Source: Terriglobia bacterium (GTDB lineage: Bacteria; Acidobacteriota; Terriglobia; Bryobacterales; Bryobacteraceae). From it: DNA of 41,726 bases. The translations under genes and the position numbers were made by a program. Below the pieces are notes generated by a model. That model made no database searches. It saw nothing but the letters and a program-made list of their open reading frames with translations, and had not been told where the DNA came from. Shown here in pieces: positions 16,038-25,031 of the stretch; position 1 is the first letter of the stretch, and every line of letters begins with the position of its first letter. The stretch lies in the NCBI GenBank assembly GCA_025358575.1, contig JANYJA010000239.1:1-41726 (forward strand), given 5' to 3'.

Positions 16038-17099
16038 GCAAGAACTCCTCCGGTAAATTTTGGGCGACGCGCAGGCGGTAGCGCGCAGTCGAACGAATGT
16101 CGTCGATCGGCGCGATTTCACGGGCGAGGATTTCGCGGGCTTTCATTACGGAAGGTCCTCGAGCCACCGAGGTCACGGTGGCGAGACACCGGGGTGATAC
16201 GGGTCCGACGCTGCCGACAGCGATTCGCACGCAGTTTAGTTTGGTAATACCCGAGAAGCAAACTTTTGAAATCGCCTGAGCGTTGCGGGTGCCGACCTTT
16301 CGAAAATAATGCTGACGGGGCGTACGGGTTCTTGGGAGCCGAATCCTTGCGATCAATTCATCTTTGCGCAAGACGGTTTGTTTGTAACCCGTGTGAAAAG
16401 AAGCATAGGGCACCCGTCGCGTGCCGTGGGTCGACTGCAGCTCAAGGTCAGCTTCATACACGAGCAATGCGGGGGACGAATCCTCGGCACGGTCGTAGAT
16501 CATCTTGACGGGCTTGCCGAATTTCCAGGCCAATAGCGCGGCGTGCCCGGCAAGGAGCGACGGATATTCCTCCTTGCCGCCGAACCCACCGCCCGTCTGC
16601 AGCGATCCCCATACCGCGACGCCATCCAGTGGGTTGGCAAAGGCCACCATGCCATTGGTTTCGATGTACAACTGCTCCTCGACGATGTGAGCCGCATGCG
16701 CCCAAACGGAATCGATGTCGCCTTTCTCGACAAGGAATTTTTTAAAGATGTTATCCTCGCCCCAGATGATTTCGCGCTGCGCGAGGGAATCTTCCAGGGT
16801 CAGCACAGGTGCAAGCGGATCGACAACCACGCGCACACAGCGCCGGGCTTTTTCGACCAAATAAGGGTCATGGTGTGCCAGCAATACGATAGCTTCTTCG
16901 CAATGATTCACGCGCTCTTCAGCGAGGTATGGCTGATCGGAGAGAATTTGTGCAACGAAATTTACGCCGGGAATATCGCGCGCTATCACCACCGTGAATT
17001 GGCCCCATGGAACATCGCCTTCGAAAAAATTTCGCGGCCGGTCACTTTGCTCCAGCCTTTTTTTCGAGGGACAGCCTGGCCTACAGCGCGCGTGGGCAT
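16021..17099 (-). pseudogene. Xanthine dehydrogenase remnant: molybdenum-subunit N-terminus fused to FAD-subunit C-terminus
   Basis: From ATG 17099, with GGAG nine bases before it, the frame reads TRAVGQAVPRK and KVTGREIF, the start of an XdhA large subunit. Near 17020-17035 about 25 residues are lost with a frameshift, and another frame continues FEGDVPWGQFTVV, DQPYLAEERVNH, GGGFGGKEEYPS and KPVKMIYDRAED. At about 16470-16487 this joins in frame to LLVYEADLELQS, FHTGYKQTVLRKDELIARI, RKVGTRNAQAISKVCF and IAPIDDIRSTARYR, which is the end of the FAD-binding subunit. About 500 residues of XdhA, carrying the molybdopterin contacts and the catalytic Glu, and the FAD-binding half of the other subunit are missing. 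No Fe-S subunit is nearby. It cannot oxidise xanthine. Confidence 0.85.
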
Positions 17100-17129
17100 G
17101 GTTGAATTCTCCAATGTACACTGAACCAA

Positions 17130-17744
17130 GTGGAATTCACACTGCATGAAACCGAAGTTCGCGTGCTCGGCGCGCTGATTGAAAAGGAGAGCACAACGCC
17201 GGAGTATTATCCGCTATCGCTCAATGCGCTCGTGAACGCGTGCAATCAAAAATCGAACCGTTTTCCAGTGGTGAATTATGACGAAGAGACGGTTGCGACT
17301 GCGATTGAATTGTTGCGCGGGAAGCGATTCGCCGCTGAAATTGTTGGCGGCAGCCGCGTTCATAAGTATGCGCAGCGTTTTTCCGAGACGCTCAATATGG
17401 GGAGGCGTGAATTGGCCGTAATCTGCGTGCTGATGCTTCGCGGGCCGCAGACGTTGGGTGAGGTGAAGGACCGTTCAGAACGGATGCACGCGTTCGCCGA
17501 CCTGGAAGAAGTGGAATCCGTGCTGGAGCGGCTGATGGAGAGCGGGATGGCCGTGAAGTTGGCGCGGCGTCCGGGACACAAGGAGCCGCGATATGCGCAG
17601 CTTCTATCGGGTCCGGTGCGGGAGATGGAAGTCGAAGCAGAGTCCGTGAATTTGAGCGCGGGAACGGATCGAGTTACGAAACTTGAGGAGCGCGTGGCAG
17701 AACTGGAGCGTCAGTTTGCGGACTTCCGGCGTCAGTTCGAGTAG
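17130..17744 (+). CDS. yceH: YceH/DUF480 family protein
   Basis: A 204-residue protein from GTG 17130. It opens LHETEVRVLGALIEKESTTPEYYPLSLNALVNACNQKSNR, a highly conserved DUF480 segment, followed by a second winged-helix unit (GRRELAVICVLMLRGPQTLGEVKDRS). Residues about 175-204 form heptads (VTKLEERVAELERQF), a short coiled coil. YceH proteins are widespread with two winged helices and no firm function. The gene diverges from the xdh remnant by 30 bases, and its last 71 bases overlap the end of addA on the other strand. Confidence 0.9.
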   Translation: MEFTLHETEVRVLGALIEKESTTPEYYPLSLNALVNACNQKSNRFPVVNYDEETVATAIELLRGKRFAAEIVGGSRVHKYAQRFSETLNMGRRELAVICVLMLRGPQTLGEVKDRSERMHAFADLEEVESVLERLMESGMAVKLARRPGHKEPRYAQLLSGPVREMEVEAESVNLSAGTDRVTKLEERVAELERQFADFRRQFE

Positions 17745-20700
17745 GGAAAGCGCCGGCAGGGCAGAGGCCTTTATAAAACTGGCAGCGATGGCAGTGGGGT
17801 GCTTCGTGGAGAGGGAACCGCAGCGTAGATTGGGCGTCCGCCAGATCACGGACAGCGGGCGCAACGGCAGCGGGTGTCAGAGGAATTTCAACTGCGACGT
17901 CCGGAACAAGCAGATGTATGTAGGCGCGGTCTGGCGCGCGCCCGGTGAGCGCGGTGAGTGCGGCGGCGTAGACCTGAATCTGCAACGCGTACATGAAGGC
18001 GTGTGTTCGCGCCTCGCTGGATGAAACATCGTCGGTCTTGTAATCGACGAGAATCAGTTCGCGGCCTTCTTCAAACCAAAGATCGATCTGTCCGCTAATC
18101 ACGACATCTTCCACCGCGAGCAGAAAAGAGAACTCACGTTCGATGCGCCGTGCGCGAGCAGCGCGCTTGCCGAGTGTGCTCAGTTCGAATGTTTGCGCCA
18201 AATGCCTCGCATGCAAGTCGGGGTTTTCGACTGGCAAACCGGCGAGAAGCGCGTGAACTTGCAGGCCCAAGGCGCTTGCGGGGAGGGCGGCGCTGACCGA
18301 CTCCTCGTCTGTTAACGCGTCCTCGTCTTCAAGCGCGGCGAGATTCACGCGACGAATTTGTTGCAGCCCGAGATACTGCGCGAGCATGTAACGGCGCGGG
18401 CATTGAGCAAAAATGGCGAGCGCGGTGACCGTCACGTTGGCATCATGCTGCGATGCGCCGGGGCCCTCTAATATGGGGCGAGGAAGGGGTGCGGCTTGGT
18501 GTACAGGGAGAGCTAGGGTGTCGAAGGAAAACGGGTCTGGATCAGAAACAGCACTCACTACACGCACGCGGAAAGGCTCGCCGTACGGAGATGAAAGCTC
18601 ACGCTCGCGCGCAATCCCATCAGGCGCCGAGCCGCCGATCTGCAGGGCAGGAGCGACAACTTTGGCCCAGTTATCGAATTTGGAAAACGACAGAACCAGA
18701 TGGTCTTCGGCGCGTGTCAGAGCGACATAGAGGAGACGGTTGGATTCCTGCAGCTCGCGGGCGGTGAGCACTTGTTTGTTGGCTTCGTGGAAAAGATCGT
18801 TGATATGGTCGCCCTTGGGCGGGGCATTCCAGCGCGAGCCGAGTCCGAATTCGGGAGTGAATGAAAAATTCGGCACGCCCTTTTGAATTCCCGCATCCAT
18901 CGCGGGCAGAATCACAATGGGGAATTCAAGGCCCTTCGCCGTGTGAGCGGTCATCATGCGCACGGCATCGGCGGTCTCATCGAACGGGACCTCGGTTTCG
19001 CGCAAGTTGGACTCCCGCTGGCGCGCCAAGTACTCGACAAATTGGGCCAGTGATTCTTTCCACTGCCGCGCCATGCCTAAAAATTTCTCGATGGCGGAGC
19101 CCGTCGCGGTAGCTGGCGCCCAGTCGAAACCGCATTCCGCGAGAGCCCGCAACAATAGACGGTCAAGCGACAGATAGGGCTGAAGCGAGCGCCAGGCTGA
19201 AAGGTGCTTCACGAAGAGGAGGAGGCGCGCACGATCTTCCGGCTCAAATTGAGACAGCGCGAGCTGCTCGCTTTCGAGCTTTGCGAGTGCGCCGCCCAGA
19301 TTTTTATCGAGCAACTTGAGGCGAAATAACGATTCGTCCGACACGCCCACTAACGGTGAACGCAGCAGCGCGGCAGTGGAAATTTCATCGCGCGGATTCG
19401 AGATGGCGCGAAGAAGATGCGTGATATCGAGAATTTCGCGAATCGCGAAAAAGCCCTTTGGCCGACTGATCGCGTATTTGATGCCGTGCCGTTCGAAGGC
19501 TGCTACGAGGGGTTCGAACGAATCCGCTTTGCGAACCAGCACCGCGAAATCCTGGAACCTGGGCCGCCGCTGTTCCGGACCGATACGAAGAGCGCCGCGA
19601 ATTTCGAGAATGCGACGCGCAATCCAGTTGGCTTCCACAGCCTCCGATTGGTCCGAAGGCAGAATACAGAAGACATCGATGCACGGCTGGGCCTTCGGGG
19701 GAAGCTCACGAGCGGGAATCAAACGGCGCACTTCGATGCCGGGCGCGTCGTGCAAAATAGTTTCAACAGCGCGCAGAATTTCGTCGCGGCTGCGGAAATT
19801 TTCTTTCAGGCTGACGTGGTGCCGGCCTTCGTGCACAATCAGGTCGCGGTAGGCGCGGAACCCTTCGGGGCTGGCGTGGCGAAATCCGAAAATGGATTGA
19901 TTGATGTCCCCGACGGAGTAGAAATTTTGCGGTGCTCGAAGCAGAGTCAGAAGCCGCGCCTGCATGCCGTTGGTGTCCTGAAACTCGTCCATCATGACCT
20001 GATCGAACTGATTTTGAACACGCGCGCGCACGCCATCGTGTCGCTCCAGAAGACGGGCGGCGATGTGTTCCAGGTCGGAAAAATCGAGCATGGAGAGCTC
20101 GCGTTTGCGGTCTTCATAAAACGCGTCGAAGCGTTGCAGAATGTCGATCAACAAGTCGCGTTGGGGTTGAACGAAGTCGGTCAGAACGGCTTGGCGAAGG
20201 AGCGTGCAGAGATCCCTGAGGCGGCTGGCGATCAATTTTGCGGCATCGGGAACGCGCCGAAGATTGATGGGGTTCTTCTGAAGGAATCCGATGATTGGAG
20301 CGAGGTCGGAACTTTGCCAGTACTCTTGCAGCCGGCCATTCCACTCCAATATTTCTTCGCGATGTTGCCGCTGTACAGGGGTGCAGTTGAAACTGACGGC
20401 GGCGGCGAATTGCCGCACAGCGAAATCAACGCCGGAGAAAGTGACCGCGTTTGTCGGAAGCGCAAAATCGCGGAGCCTCTCCATCTCGACGCCCGCGCAT
20501 CGGATCGCGTCATAAGTGTCGGTCAGACATCTCTGCAGATCGTAATGGCGCAAAAGGCGCACGAGGCGCAGCATGTCCTCATGACGTTCGGTCAGCAGCG
20601 CATCGAGCGCTTCGGCTAAACAACGATTTTGCTCATAGACGGCAGTTAGTTCATCGAGAATGGAGAACCGCGGATCAACCCCGGCGGCGATGGCGTTTTC

Positions 20701-20997
20701 GCGAATCAGGCGATTGCAGAAGCCGTGCATGGTGGAGACATAGGCGTTTTCCATCTGCTGCCGCAGCGAAGAGTCGCCCGCAAATTTCTCGGCGAGCTTG
20801 GCTTTCATGTTCGCGGCGGCCTTCTCAGTGAACGTGATCGCAAGAATTCGCGACGGCGGAATGCCGGATGCAACCAACTGACCGTAGCGTTCGACCAGCA
20901 CCGTCGTTTTCCCGGAGCCCGGGCCGGCAACGACGCACGCATCGGAACCGAGACGCGTGATATCGATGGCGTCGAGTTGGTCGCGGGTGTAAATCAT
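17674..20997 (-). CDS. addA: AddA-type helicase-nuclease subunit
   Basis: A 1107-residue UvrD-family protein. ATG 20997 overlaps the addB stop by four bases (ATGA), so the longer frame is discarded. All helicase motifs are visible: Walker A GPGSGKT (25-31), ITFTEKAAANM, VMMDEFQDTN, VGDINQSIFGFRH, LKENFRSR, AHTAKGLEFPIVILP and LLYVALTRAEDH. The last 260 residues form a RecB-type PD-(D/E)XK nuclease (GQIDLWFEEG, LVDYKTDD). This nuclease also carries four Cys in an iron-sulphur arrangement: one in FAQCPRRYML and three in CHRCQFYKGLC. Paired with AddB it resects double-strand breaks for recombination. It overlaps yceH at the 3' end. Confidence 0.87.
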   Translation of the reverse strand: MIYTRDQLDAIDITRLGSDACVVAGPGSGKTTVLVERYGQLVASGIPPSRILAITFTEKAAANMKAKLAEKFAGDSSLRQQMENAYVSTMHGFCNRLIRENAIAAGVDPRFSILDELTAVYEQNRCLAEALDALLTERHEDMLRLVRLLRHYDLQRCLTDTYDAIRCAGVEMERLRDFALPTNAVTFSGVDFAVRQFAAAVSFNCTPVQRQHREEILEWNGRLQEYWQSSDLAPIIGFLQKNPINLRRVPDAAKLIASRLRDLCTLLRQAVLTDFVQPQRDLLIDILQRFDAFYEDRKRELSMLDFSDLEHIAARLLERHDGVRARVQNQFDQVMMDEFQDTNGMQARLLTLLRAPQNFYSVGDINQSIFGFRHASPEGFRAYRDLIVHEGRHHVSLKENFRSRDEILRAVETILHDAPGIEVRRLIPARELPPKAQPCIDVFCILPSDQSEAVEANWIARRILEIRGALRIGPEQRRPRFQDFAVLVRKADSFEPLVAAFERHGIKYAISRPKGFFAIREILDITHLLRAISNPRDEISTAALLRSPLVGVSDESLFRLKLLDKNLGGALAKLESEQLALSQFEPEDRARLLLFVKHLSAWRSLQPYLSLDRLLLRALAECGFDWAPATATGSAIEKFLGMARQWKESLAQFVEYLARQRESNLRETEVPFDETADAVRMMTAHTAKGLEFPIVILPAMDAGIQKGVPNFSFTPEFGLGSRWNAPPKGDHINDLFHEANKQVLTARELQESNRLLYVALTRAEDHLVLSFSKFDNWAKVVAPALQIGGSAPDGIARERELSSPYGEPFRVRVVSAVSDPDPFSFDTLALPVHQAAPLPRPILEGPGASQHDANVTVTALAIFAQCPRRYMLAQYLGLQQIRRVNLAALEDEDALTDEESVSAALPASALGLQVHALLAGLPVENPDLHARHLAQTFELSTLGKRAARARRIEREFSFLLAVEDVVISGQIDLWFEEGRELILVDYKTDDVSSSEARTHAFMYALQIQVYAAALTALTGRAPDRAYIHLLVPDVAVEIPLTPAAVAPAVRDLADAQSTLRFPLHEAPHCHRCQFYKGLCPAGAFPTRTDAGSPQTDAPVLPRAPQVS

Positions 20998-23633
20998 GCT
21001 TCCGAAGCCGCGCGAGTTGCGGTGGCCGTGTAGCGGCACGCATCTCTGAAATCGCAGTAGCGGCAAGGCTCGATGGTGGCCGGTCGCGCGTGAATCAATC
21101 CGGAGCGAATTTCGGCAACGGCGCGGCGCACTTCGTTGATAGCGCCATCACGCCAGGCGCGGGTCAACGGCTGCAGATTGCGGGCCTGTTTGTCATTGAG
21201 GCCCGGCACTTCGCCCCATCCAAAAAGCTTGGCCTCTTCTTTCACGCTGCAATAGATCATTGCGGACGCGCGCAAATTAAATTGTTTCTCCAGGGCGAGA
21301 AGATAGAGCGGTCCTTGAACCTTGGTATCGTCAGTGGTCTTCGATTTCGTGTTGCTGGCCCGGCTATATTTGTAATCCACCACCACACCGATGCCATCCG
21401 GATAGGTTTCCACGCGGTCCAAACGTCCCGAGATCGGAATATCCGGATCGAGGGTAAACGCGCAATCGAGCTCGGTTTCGACGGAGATGGGCCGCGGCCA
21501 CTGATGCAGCGGTTCAAATTCGCCGAGCGCTTTTACGAGCTCATGACGCTTGACTTCGATCTGAAACCCGAAAGGGATATTTTTCTCGGCGCAGACGCGG
21601 TTGAAGACGCTTTCAATCAATGGCGCGAGATCCGGACGAGTGGGGAACCACTCCTTCAAAATTTCGTGCACGATGGTGCCGAGCAGGAGCGGGTCAAGGC
21701 GATCTTCCGGGCGCGGCGGAAATTCCCGAAGCTTCAGCGTTTTTTTAGCAAAGAACTGGAACGGGCACTGCAAATAGCTTTCTAGGGCGCTTGGGCTGAA
21801 AGCAGGGTGCCGTTGGTGGAGCATGGGGAGCAATTCTTGATGGCGAATTGCGACAGGATGAAAACTGGCTTCACGATTCACGATTGGAAACGGGCGCACG
21901 TTTTCGGGGATTTCGATTTCCAGACCGGTGGTGGCCGCTATAAAAAATGGCGATGGCAGAGGCTGATCGCCGCGCAAGCCAGAGACGGGATAGCTGAGCA
22001 CCAGCGCATGGGTCGCGCACGCGCACGCCGAATCAAAGAGGGCCTGTTCTTCGGCGTCCAGATCCACGGCGGTGCGAAGGCGAATGCCGTGCCTTCGCAA
22101 ATCCCGAAGCGCCTCATCCGGAAAAAATGCGTTTTGCGGATGCTGCTTGGGGAATTCCTTTTCGATGAGGCCGGGAATAAAAACCACCGCGAGATCCCAC
22201 TGGCGGGCCTCGTAGGCGCTCAAGAGATGGACTACGTTGCGGCGGCGATCGGGCGTGCGCAGCGGCGCGAGGCGCAGAATTGCTTTCACCGCAAGCCAGA
22301 ACTCAGACAGCGCAATAGCCCGCGCTGGCGCTTGGCCGCGAATGAGCGGGTCCGCAGCAGCTTGGAATGCGACATCGAAGCGGTCGAGCGCTCGATTCTG
22401 GCTGCGGTACATTTCCGCTTGCACTGGAGTGAGGGCGTCGGGAACAGTTCCGGGATGAAACAACGACCGCAAGGTGCGAAATTGTTCGACCCACTGAGCC
22501 GGCGTTCGACGAATGGCGCGCCACGAATCGAGTTTGCCGAACTCGCCAAGCAAGCGCGCGGCGGCTTCACCGGCATTGGTCATGCCGCGAAGCGAATCCA
22601 GACCTCGATTCGGAAGGTTGTCGCGCATTTTGATGTCGAGCCGATCGACAGACCGGCTAGCGCCTGAGCGCGGCGAGAGACGCATCGCCGCCACGGTTTG
22701 CTCGTGCTCCCACCCCGATAGCATGGCGTCCAGAAGCGCAGTGAAAAATTGTCCGACTGGATGTTGCGCTAGCGGTGAGCTGTTATACGAACGGAACGGA
22801 ATTCCGTAGCGCTCCAGCGTGGCGGAGATGAGCGGAGCCAGAAAATCGGGCTGGCGAAGAATGATTCCGATGTCGCGGAAGGGGCGGCCTTGCGCGGATT
22901 GGTGCAGAATTCGTCGCGCGATTTCATCGGCTTCGCGCTCCGGGGAATCGGCGCGAAATGCCGACGTAGCGGCTTCGCGAGGTTGCGCGGACGGCAGTAT
23001 CGCGGTGACGTCCGCGTTCTCGCCGAGTGCGTGGATCAACTCCAGCTCAGGCACGGAAAATACCGCGAAGCCATCGAACCAAAGCGTCTTGAGAGCGGGT
23101 GGAGACTCCCTCACCAGGCGCGCCGCAGCTAGCAAAACAGCACCGCGCATGAGAACTTGATTGGCGCTCATGGCGGCGTCGACTTCGTTCCACACGGCGG
23201 AGAATGCGCGTGCGAAGGGTGCCAGAGCGTCGGGCGGCAGAGCGCGCGCGAGCCGGGCGGCGCTGCAACCAGCCGCGTCGAACTCCTTTATGGTCGCGGC
23301 GAGCGATGCGTGGAACCCCGGCAACCGCGCGACAGCGGCGAACTCCGCGCGATCCAGCCGCTTCACGGCATCTTCAACCAGCAAGGCGAATAGCTCATCG
23401 GGAACGGTGCGGACCGCAGGCACCAAAGCGCTGGTCAGCTTCGAAAAAGTAACGATGCTCTCGGCCTGGACGAGCAGACCCTCGCGCGCCATTTCGTTGC
23501 GCCGGTGCTGCACCATGGTCGCGGTGGGGACGACGAACCTGAAGTCGCGGCGGCCCTCGCGCACAGCTTCTCGGAACTGTTCCAGGAGAAACTCGCTCTT
23601 GCCAGCCCCGGCTGGCGTTGTCACGCGAAGCAT
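20994..23633 (-). CDS. addB: AddB-type helicase-nuclease subunit
   Basis: An 879-residue protein from ATG 23633 with no strong ribosome binding site. A P-loop lies at the start (TTPAGAGKSEFLL, residues 5-17). The long middle is a degenerate helicase, with a recognisable SSPLAQHPVGQFF region and LLSAYEARQWDLAVVFIPGLIEKEFP. The nuclease is at the end: Cys in LESYLQCPFQFF, GTIVHEIL, GRLDRVE, VVDYKYSR, and a Cys triplet in CRYCDFRDAC. Four Cys flanking the nuclease are the AddB iron-sulphur staple. The product binds DNA and supplies the second nuclease of AddAB, coupled to addA through ATGA. At 879 residues it is shorter than the Bacillus AddB (about 1160), mostly in the helicase-like part. Confidence 0.85.
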   Translation of the reverse strand: MLRVTTPAGAGKSEFLLEQFREAVREGRRDFRFVVPTATMVQHRRNEMAREGLLVQAESIVTFSKLTSALVPAVRTVPDELFALLVEDAVKRLDRAEFAAVARLPGFHASLAATIKEFDAAGCSAARLARALPPDALAPFARAFSAVWNEVDAAMSANQVLMRGAVLLAAARLVRESPPALKTLWFDGFAVFSVPELELIHALGENADVTAILPSAQPREAATSAFRADSPEREADEIARRILHQSAQGRPFRDIGIILRQPDFLAPLISATLERYGIPFRSYNSSPLAQHPVGQFFTALLDAMLSGWEHEQTVAAMRLSPRSGASRSVDRLDIKMRDNLPNRGLDSLRGMTNAGEAAARLLGEFGKLDSWRAIRRTPAQWVEQFRTLRSLFHPGTVPDALTPVQAEMYRSQNRALDRFDVAFQAAADPLIRGQAPARAIALSEFWLAVKAILRLAPLRTPDRRRNVVHLLSAYEARQWDLAVVFIPGLIEKEFPKQHPQNAFFPDEALRDLRRHGIRLRTAVDLDAEEQALFDSACACATHALVLSYPVSGLRGDQPLPSPFFIAATTGLEIEIPENVRPFPIVNREASFHPVAIRHQELLPMLHQRHPAFSPSALESYLQCPFQFFAKKTLKLREFPPRPEDRLDPLLLGTIVHEILKEWFPTRPDLAPLIESVFNRVCAEKNIPFGFQIEVKRHELVKALGEFEPLHQWPRPISVETELDCAFTLDPDIPISGRLDRVETYPDGIGVVVDYKYSRASNTKSKTTDDTKVQGPLYLLALEKQFNLRASAMIYCSVKEEAKLFGWGEVPGLNDKQARNLQPLTRAWRDGAINEVRRAVAEIRSGLIHARPATIEPCRYCDFRDACRYTATATRAASEA

Positions 23634-23713
23634 GGAACCGGGGCGAAGAGAAGGCGTAGCATCGGGGAAATCCCAGTGTACCTCAGCCCGATGTTCGAGC
23701 CTAACTCACCGCT

Positions 23714-24038
23714 TCAAGAGTGTGCCGCGGCGGCGAGAGGACGTTTTTTCAATTTGCCTGCGACAAACGCAAACATCGCCATTTCGCTTGAATGACCGGC
23801 AACATATTGATCGAAGAGCAGAATGTGCGCGGAAGTGACCCAGAAAATATTCACGATGCTCACCAGGAAGCCGTGAAGGAAATTTTTGTCCGAACGCTTT
23901 TGTGCGATGACATAAGCACAGATACAGAAGATCGCCAGCCAACAGAATGGCTCAATGTTCGATGGGATGAAAGAATACCGTCGCAATGCTCATGAACAGG
24001 CCGAAAACCGATAGGTGAGGAATTAATTTCCAATCCAT
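23714..24038 (-). pseudogene. Small membrane protein, frameshifted
   Basis: A very good binding site (AAGGAGAA, 24043-24050) precedes ATG 24038. The frame reads DWKLIPHLSVFGLFMSIATVFF and then ends within eight codons. One base later the neighbouring frame continues without a break to 23714: IPSNIEPFCWLAIFCICAYVIA, LHGFLVSIVNIFWVTSAHILLF, MAMFAFVAGKLKKRP. The 325 bases are one more than a whole number of codons, and one extra T in the TTCTTTC run near 23990 explains it. Restored, it would be a 107-residue protein with three or four membrane segments. I do not know the family. It may be a recent mutation, a programmed shift or a sequence error. Confidence 0.65.
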
Positions 24039-24049
24039 GTAGTTCTCCT

Positions 24050-24994
24050 TTAGGGTTTTGAAATATCGCGCGATGCCAGCCACTCAGACATCCGCGCGGG
24101 CCAGCTTTCGACCGGCGAGCCAGGCTTTTTGGTTGGCCGCAGGCCAAATCCGTGGCCGCCATATTCGTAAATGTGCATCTCCGCGGGAATCTTATGAGCT
24201 TGCAATTCCAGATAGAACTTGACCGTGGCCACTACGTGAGAAGGGTCATCGTTGGTGCAGACCATGAACACGGGCGGCGCGTCATCGGGAATCGGAAGCT
24301 CGGAATTGAGTGCAATGGGTGTCAGACCTGGCGGAATCGCCGATGGCTGCGGCGCAGAGCCGGGCCGGTAGTACGGGTAAATCAAAATGTTGAAGTCCGG
24401 ACGCGAGCTCACGCGCTCGATCGGGTCCGCGGAATTTGAGTTTCCCGCGTCGTACTTCGTCCCAATCATTCCAGCAACTTCGCCGCCAGCCGAGAATCCG
24501 ATGAAACCGAGACGCGCTGGATCAACGCCCCACTCCTGGGCACGGCTGCGCACCAGACGGATGGAGCGGGCTGCATCCGCGTAGACTTCCTTATTCAACG
24601 TGTATTTCGAATCCTTCGCGCGAGCCAGCCTGTACTTGAGCACGAATGCCGCTATGCCGCGCTCGTTCAGCCAGTCGGCCATTTCCCAACCTTCTTTATC
24701 GATCACAAGCTGGCTGTGACCTCCGCCCGGCGCAACAATCATGGCGGCGCCCGTCGCCTTCTCTTTCGGCGGCAGAAAAACGTAGATGGAAGGATAGTGG
24801 GTGACGGTGAAGTTGCCGGGCCATTTGCTGTACTTCGGAACGGTTGAGAGCTTTGAAACCTCCGGCGCGGTGATGCCCTCAGATCCAGGCGCGCCGTTGG
24901 ACCAAAGCCGAATTTCTTCACCGCGTTCGGCCGCGGCGGCGGCGCCAACCATGAAGAAAAGTAAGAGCGCGGTGATTTTCATTAGCACGATCAT
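24050..24994 (-). CDS. Exported alpha/beta hydrolase, acetyl-xylan esterase type
   Basis: A 314-residue protein. ATG 24994 is used; ATG 24982 would also leave the signal peptide (KITALLLFFMVGAAAAA). The mature protein has the oxyanion region VAPGGGHSQL (88-96), nucleophile elbow GFSAGG with Ser168, a region around VCTNDDPSHV for the acid, and the catalytic His in GGHGFG. The opening (IRLWSNGAPGSEG) and GGGH motif are typical of BD-FAE/AXE-type esterases that remove acetyl groups from plant polysaccharides in the periplasm. It ends 12 bases before the start of the small membrane gene and diverges from the isomerase at 25032. Confidence 0.85.
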   Translation of the reverse strand: MIVLMKITALLLFFMVGAAAAAERGEEIRLWSNGAPGSEGITAPEVSKLSTVPKYSKWPGNFTVTHYPSIYVFLPPKEKATGAAMIVAPGGGHSQLVIDKEGWEMADWLNERGIAAFVLKYRLARAKDSKYTLNKEVYADAARSIRLVRSRAQEWGVDPARLGFIGFSAGGEVAGMIGTKYDAGNSNSADPIERVSSRPDFNILIYPYYRPGSAPQPSAIPPGLTPIALNSELPIPDDAPPVFMVCTNDDPSHVVATVKFYLELQAHKIPAEMHIYEYGGHGFGLRPTKKPGSPVESWPARMSEWLASRDISKP

Positions 24995-25031
24995 AGTATG
25001 GAAATCCTGTTAGGATGCTGGATGCATATCA

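Noticed and set aside
19417-20619. 400-codon plus-strand frame antisense to addA
   Set aside because: It lies opposite helicase motifs that are clear on the minus strand, with no domain of its own.
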